A stretch of DNA of 35,905 bases from Gulosibacter sp. 10 (GTDB lineage: Bacteria; Actinomycetota; Actinomycetes; Actinomycetales; Microbacteriaceae), in contig NZ_FUIC01000036.1 in assembly GCF_900163695.1 (NCBI RefSeq), forward strand, positions 1 to 35,905, given 5' to 3'. The notes below the pieces were generated by a model, which was not told the origin of the DNA, ran no database searches, and saw nothing but the letters and a program-made list of their open reading frames with translations. Positions 33,146 through 35,905 of this stretch are shown one piece after another. Numbering within the stretch: position 1 is the first letter of the stretch; every line of letters begins with the position of its first letter. The translations under genes were made by a program, and so were the position numbers.

Positions 33146-34045
33146 TCAGCGGTCCACTCGGAAATTGAATACGGAGGTGTCGAAGCGGTTGTAGTCCTCG
33201 TAGTCGACGAGGTCGTAGAGGTCCGCGCGGTGCTGCATCTCGTCGAGCTTCTCCCGCAGGTGCCCCTCCCCCGCGAGCTCGTCGAGGGCCCGCTCGGTGG
33301 CGCCCATCGAGATGCGCAGCATCGAGACGGGCCAGATGACGAGGTTCATCCCGACGTCTCGCAGCTGCTCGACGCTGAAGAGCTCGCTCTTGCCGAACTC
33401 GGTCATGTTCGCGAGCAGCGGGACGTCCACCGCGGCGCGCATCGCCGCGAACTCGTCGAGCGTGCGCATCGCCTCTGGGAAGATCGCGTCGGCGCCGGCG
33501 TCGACGAGGGCCTTCGCCCGGTCGATCGCGGCGTCGAGGCCCTCGGCGGCGCGGATGTCCGTCCGGGCCATCACGAGGAAGTTCGGGTCGCGACGGGCGT
33601 CCGTGGCGGCCCTGATGCGCTTCGCGGCCGTCTCCACGTCCACCACCGACTTGCCGTCGAGGTGCCCGCAGCGCTTGGGGTTGACCTGGTCCTCGATGTG
33701 GCAGCCGGCGAGTCCCGCGTCCTCGAGTTCCTGCACGGTGCGGGCCACGTTCATCGGCTCGCCGAACCCGGTGTCGGCGTCGATGAGCGCGGGCAGGTCC
33801 GTCATCCGCGCGATCTGCCGGCCGCGGGCCGCGATCTCGGTGAGGGTGGTGAGGCCGATGTCGGGCAGCCCCAGGTCGGCTGCGAGGACGGCGCCCGAGA
33901 TGTAGACCCCGTCGAAGCCCTTGCGCTCGATGAGCCGCGCCGAGAGCGGGTTGAAGGCGCCGGGCATGCGCAGGAGCTCTCCCGAGGCCAGGCGGGCGCG
34001 GAAGCGTTCGCGCTTCGCCGCGGCGGTGTTCGTGGCGTAGAGCAT
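33146..34045 (-). CDS. prpB: 2-Methylisocitrate lyase
   Basis: Splits 2-methylisocitrate into pyruvate and succinate, last step of the methylcitrate cycle. The 299-residue TIM-barrel enzyme of the isocitrate lyase/PEP mutase family shows the Mg-binding ALIDADTGFGEPMNVARTV, the catalytic-cysteine loop PKRCGHLDGK and the N-terminal GFDGVYISGAVLAADLGLPD. The ATG at 34045 has GGAGG upstream; only 10 bases separate it from the prpD stop, so the genes are in one transcript. Length is typical. Confidence 0.94.
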   Translation of the reverse strand: MLYATNTAAAKRERFRARLASGELLRMPGAFNPLSARLIERKGFDGVYISGAVLAADLGLPDIGLTTLTEIAARGRQIARMTDLPALIDADTGFGEPMNVARTVQELEDAGLAGCHIEDQVNPKRCGHLDGKSVVDVETAAKRIRAATDARRDPNFLVMARTDIRAAEGLDAAIDRAKALVDAGADAIFPEAMRTLDEFAAMRAAVDVPLLANMTEFGKSELFSVEQLRDVGMNLVIWPVSMLRISMGATERALDELAGEGHLREKLDEMQHRADLYDLVDYEDYNRFDTSVFNFRVDR

Positions 34046-34055
34046 CGGTCCTCCT

Positions 34056-35591
34056 TCAGAACAGGCCGTCGATGGGTGCCGGCGTCAGCGTCCCCGGGGC
34101 CGCGGTGATGGTGAGCTCGCCGAGCTCCGCCGCCGTGAGCTCGGGAAGGCGCTCGGCGAGGCGGAGGAAGCGCTCGATCTCGGCGGGCTCGAGCACGCCC
34201 TCCGCGAGGGTGCGGAACTTGCGGACGTACTGCTCCCGGGCGAATGGTCGCGCGCCCAGCGGGTGCGCATCGGCCACGGCGATCCGGTCGCGGATCTCGG
34301 TGCCGTCCTCGAGCGCGATGACCACGGCTCCCCCGAAGGCCTTCTCGCGGATGTCGAGGGAGTGGTAGCGGCGGGTCCATTCCGGGTCCTCCACCGTCGC
34401 GACCTTGCGCCACAGCTCCACGGTGTCGGGGCGGCCGGCGCGCTCAGGGGCGTAGGAGTCGACGTGATGCCAGGAGCCGTCCTGCAGCGCCACCGTGAAG
34501 ATGTAGGGGATGGAGTGGTCCAGCGTCTCGCGCGAGGCGCGGGGGTCGTACTTCTGCGGGTCGTTGGCGCCGGAACCGATCACGAAGTGCGTGTGGTGCG
34601 AGGTCTCGATGACGACGGAGGCGATCCGCTCGGGGTGCTCGACGAGTTCGGGATGCTCGCGGTGCAGCTTCCGCGCGAGGTCGATCCACGCCTGCGCCTG
34701 GTACTCGGCGGAGTGCTCCTTGGTGTAGGTGTCGAGGATCGCGCGCTTGGCCTCGCCCGGCTCGGGCAGCGGCACGGAGTAGGCCGCGTCCGGGCCGTCG
34801 AGGATCCAGGCGATCACGCCGTCCTCGCCCTCGTAGATGGGGGTGGGGCTCGTCTGGCCGCGCATCGCGCGGTCGACGGCCTCGATGGCCGTCTTGCCGG
34901 CGAAGGCGGGGGCGTAGGCCTTCCACGTGGAGATCTCGCCCTTGCGGGACTGGCGGGTGGCGGTGGTCGTATGCAGTGCCTGGCCGATGGCCTGGAAGGT
35001 GGTCTCGACGTCGAGGCCAAGCAGCGTGCCGAGGCCGGCCGCGGCGGATGGTCCGAGGTGCGCGATGTGGTCGATCTTGTGCTTATGCAGGCAGATCGCC
35101 TTCACGAGGTCGACCTGGACCTCGTAGGCCGTCGCGATGGCGCGGAGGACGTCCGCGCCGGTGAGTCCCTGCTCGGCGGCACGGTGCTGGGCCACCGCGA
35201 GGATCGGGGGGATGTTGTCTCCCGGGTGCGAGTAGTCCGCGGCGAGGAAGGTGTCGTGGTAGTCGAGTTCCCGGACCGCCACGCCGTTCGCCCAGGCGGC
35301 CCATTCGGGGCTGGTGCGGGTGGCGGCGGGTTCACCGAAGATCGTGGCGCCGGCGCCGTGCTTGGATGCGGGGTGCGCCTCGGCCTGCCCGCGGGCGGCG
35401 ATGATCGGGGCGCGGTGCAGCGATGCGGCGGCCACCGCGGCGTTATCGATGACCCGGTTGATGACCATGTCCGCGACTTCGTCGACGACCTCGACCGAGT
35501 CGGCCGCGACCTCCGCGAGCTTCCAGGCGAGCTGCTCCTCGCGGGCCAGCTGCTCCTCGGATCGATACACGCGGACGTGGTGCTGCTTCAC
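34056..35591 (-). CDS. prpD: 2-Methylcitrate dehydratase (MmgE/PrpD family)
   Basis: Dehydrates 2-methylcitrate to 2-methyl-cis-aconitate without an iron-sulfur cluster. The 511-residue protein belongs to MmgE/Prp[21 protein letters not shown] with the catalytic-region [21 protein letters not shown], and the C-terminal [23 protein letters not shown] start with GGAGGGAG just before it. First gene of the operon; the following hydration step is probably done by an aconitase encoded elsewhere. The 228 bases upstream contain two inverted repeats that may bind a regulator. Confidence 0.93.
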   Translation of the reverse strand: MKQHHVRVYRSEEQLAREEQLAWKLAEVAADSVEVVDEVADMVINRVIDNAAVAAASLHRAPIIAARGQAEAHPASKHGAGATIFGEPAATRTSPEWAAWANGVAVRELDYHDTFLAADYSHPGDNIPPILAVAQHRAAEQGLTGADVLRAIATAYEVQVDLVKAICLHKHKIDHIAHLGPSAAAGLGTLLGLDVETTFQAIGQALHTTTATRQSRKGEISTWKAYAPAFAGKTAIEAVDRAMRGQTSPTPIYEGEDGVIAWILDGPDAAYSVPLPEPGEAKRAILDTYTKEHSAEYQAQAWIDLARKLHREHPELVEHPERIASVVIETSHHTHFVIGSGANDPQKYDPRASRETLDHSIPYIFTVALQDGSWHHVDSYAPERAGRPDTVELWRKVATVEDPEWTRRYHSLDIREKAFGGAVVIALEDGTEIRDRIAVADAHPLGARPFAREQYVRKFRTLAEGVLEPAEIERFLRLAERLPELTAAELGELTITAAPGTLTPAPIDGLF

Positions 35592-35651
35592 GAGTCTCCC
35601 TCCAGGTGGCTGGACGTGCCTTCTTCGGCGATGGCCACCCGAACCACTTTA

Positions 35652-35698
35652 CCGACCGCGGTCGGGAAGGCTCCCGAGGATGTGGGTTCTCGCGAACC
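35652..35698. promoter_or_regulatory. Two inverted repeats upstream of prpD
   Basis: CCGACCGCGGTCGG (35652-35665) is a perfect 14-bp palindrome 61 bases before the prpD start, and GGTTC-tcgc-GAACC (35685-35698) lies 20 bases further upstream. Both are in the region where the prp promoter must be. They do not match the TTTGCAAA-type sites of PrpR/RamB as I know them, so the regulator is unknown. Confidence 0.4.
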
Positions 35699-35819
35699 GG
35701 TATCGGCCCGGGGCACCGTCCGGTCCCGGAAACCGCGAAAAGAGGATACCCATCACGGATATCCCCGCTACCACCCCCCGAGCCCGACCACAGCCCCGGA
35801 CCGACCCGGAAAAGCAAGT

Positions 35820-35849
35820 GAGGTGGGTACCCCACCGGGTACCCACCTC
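35820..35849 (-). terminator. rRNA operon terminator
   Basis: Perfect 12-bp stem GAGGTGGGTACC (35820-35831) and GGTACCCACCTC (35838-35849) with a 6-base loop, 18 bases after the 5S rRNA 3' end on the reverse strand and followed there by CTTGCTTTTCC. It separates the rRNA operon from prpD in the same direction. Confidence 0.8.
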
Positions 35850-35867
35850 AACTTCATTCAAAAAGAG

Positions 35868-35905
35868 TCCGGCAGTGTCCTACTCTCCCACACAGTCCCC
35901 CATGC
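35868..35905 (-). rRNA. rrf: 5S ribosomal RNA, 3' end (cut by window edge)
   Basis: The reverse strand reads GCATGGGGGACTGTGTGGGA then GAGTAGGACACTGCCGGAC, the typical 3' end of actinobacterial 5S rRNA. About 38 of 117-120 bases are in the window. The 23S and 16S genes should lie to the right. Confidence 0.9.

Noticed and set aside
32018-34108. Forward 696-codon open frame
   Set aside because: Antisense to prpC and prpB, both firmly identified.
1-35905. CRISPR arrays and tRNA genes
   Set aside because: No regularly spaced direct repeats and no tRNA-like cloverleaf with a TTCGA-type T arm were noticed on either strand.

Overview
The window is high-GC DNA from an actinobacterium, most probably a member of the Microbacteriaceae. 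The reasons are the gene order rplS-lepB-rnhB-DUF2469-yraN-comM, the rpsP-khpA-rimM-trmD operon close to ffh and ftsY, frequent GTG and TTG starts, and an actinobacterial-type prpDBC operon. I cannot name the genus from sequence alone.

Positions 1 to about 14066 are an integrated mobile element. It holds, from the left, the end of an IS1380-type insertion sequence cut by the window edge; a leftward transfer module (a small DNA-binding-like protein, a small membrane protein, a VirD4/TraG-type coupling protein and a small hypothetical protein); a divergent MobF-type relaxase-helicase with an oriT-like hairpin in front of it; a membrane-anchored J-domain protein; and a regulatory patch with a small hypothetical protein, an XRE regulator and a lipoprotein. 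At the right edge lies a two-gene anti-phage system that I read as Gabija: GajA (OLD-type ATPase plus TOPRIM nuclease) and GajB (UvrD-like helicase). No integrase, transposase for the whole island or type IV secretion channel is visible, so those parts, if present, lie left of the window.

The element is inserted in the chromosomal comM gene. The comM reading frame stops exactly inside its Walker A motif, at a 12-bp palindrome that supplies the stop codons of both comM and gajB. The 3' half of comM must lie beyond position 1.

From 14067 to the end the DNA is core chromosome: truncated comM and yraN; a ThDP enzyme and a GMC oxidoreductase facing each other with overlapping stops (they look inserted into the usual rnhB-yraN neighbourhood); DUF2469, rnhB, lepB, rplS with a possible SD-sequestering leader; a membrane protein; a carboxylate-amine ligase; the rpsP-khpA-rimM-trmD operon with a racemase at its end; ffh; a LysR regulator divergent from a gamma-carbonic-anhydrase-like protein; ftsY; a histidine phosphatase; terC behind a yybP-ykoY-type manganese riboswitch; the methylcitrate-cycle operon prpD-prpB-prpC; and the 3' end of a 5S rRNA gene with its terminator.

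Functionally the left part is a mobilizable defence carrier that has cost the host its comM gene. The right part is translation, protein targeting and secretion housekeeping with local metabolic additions.
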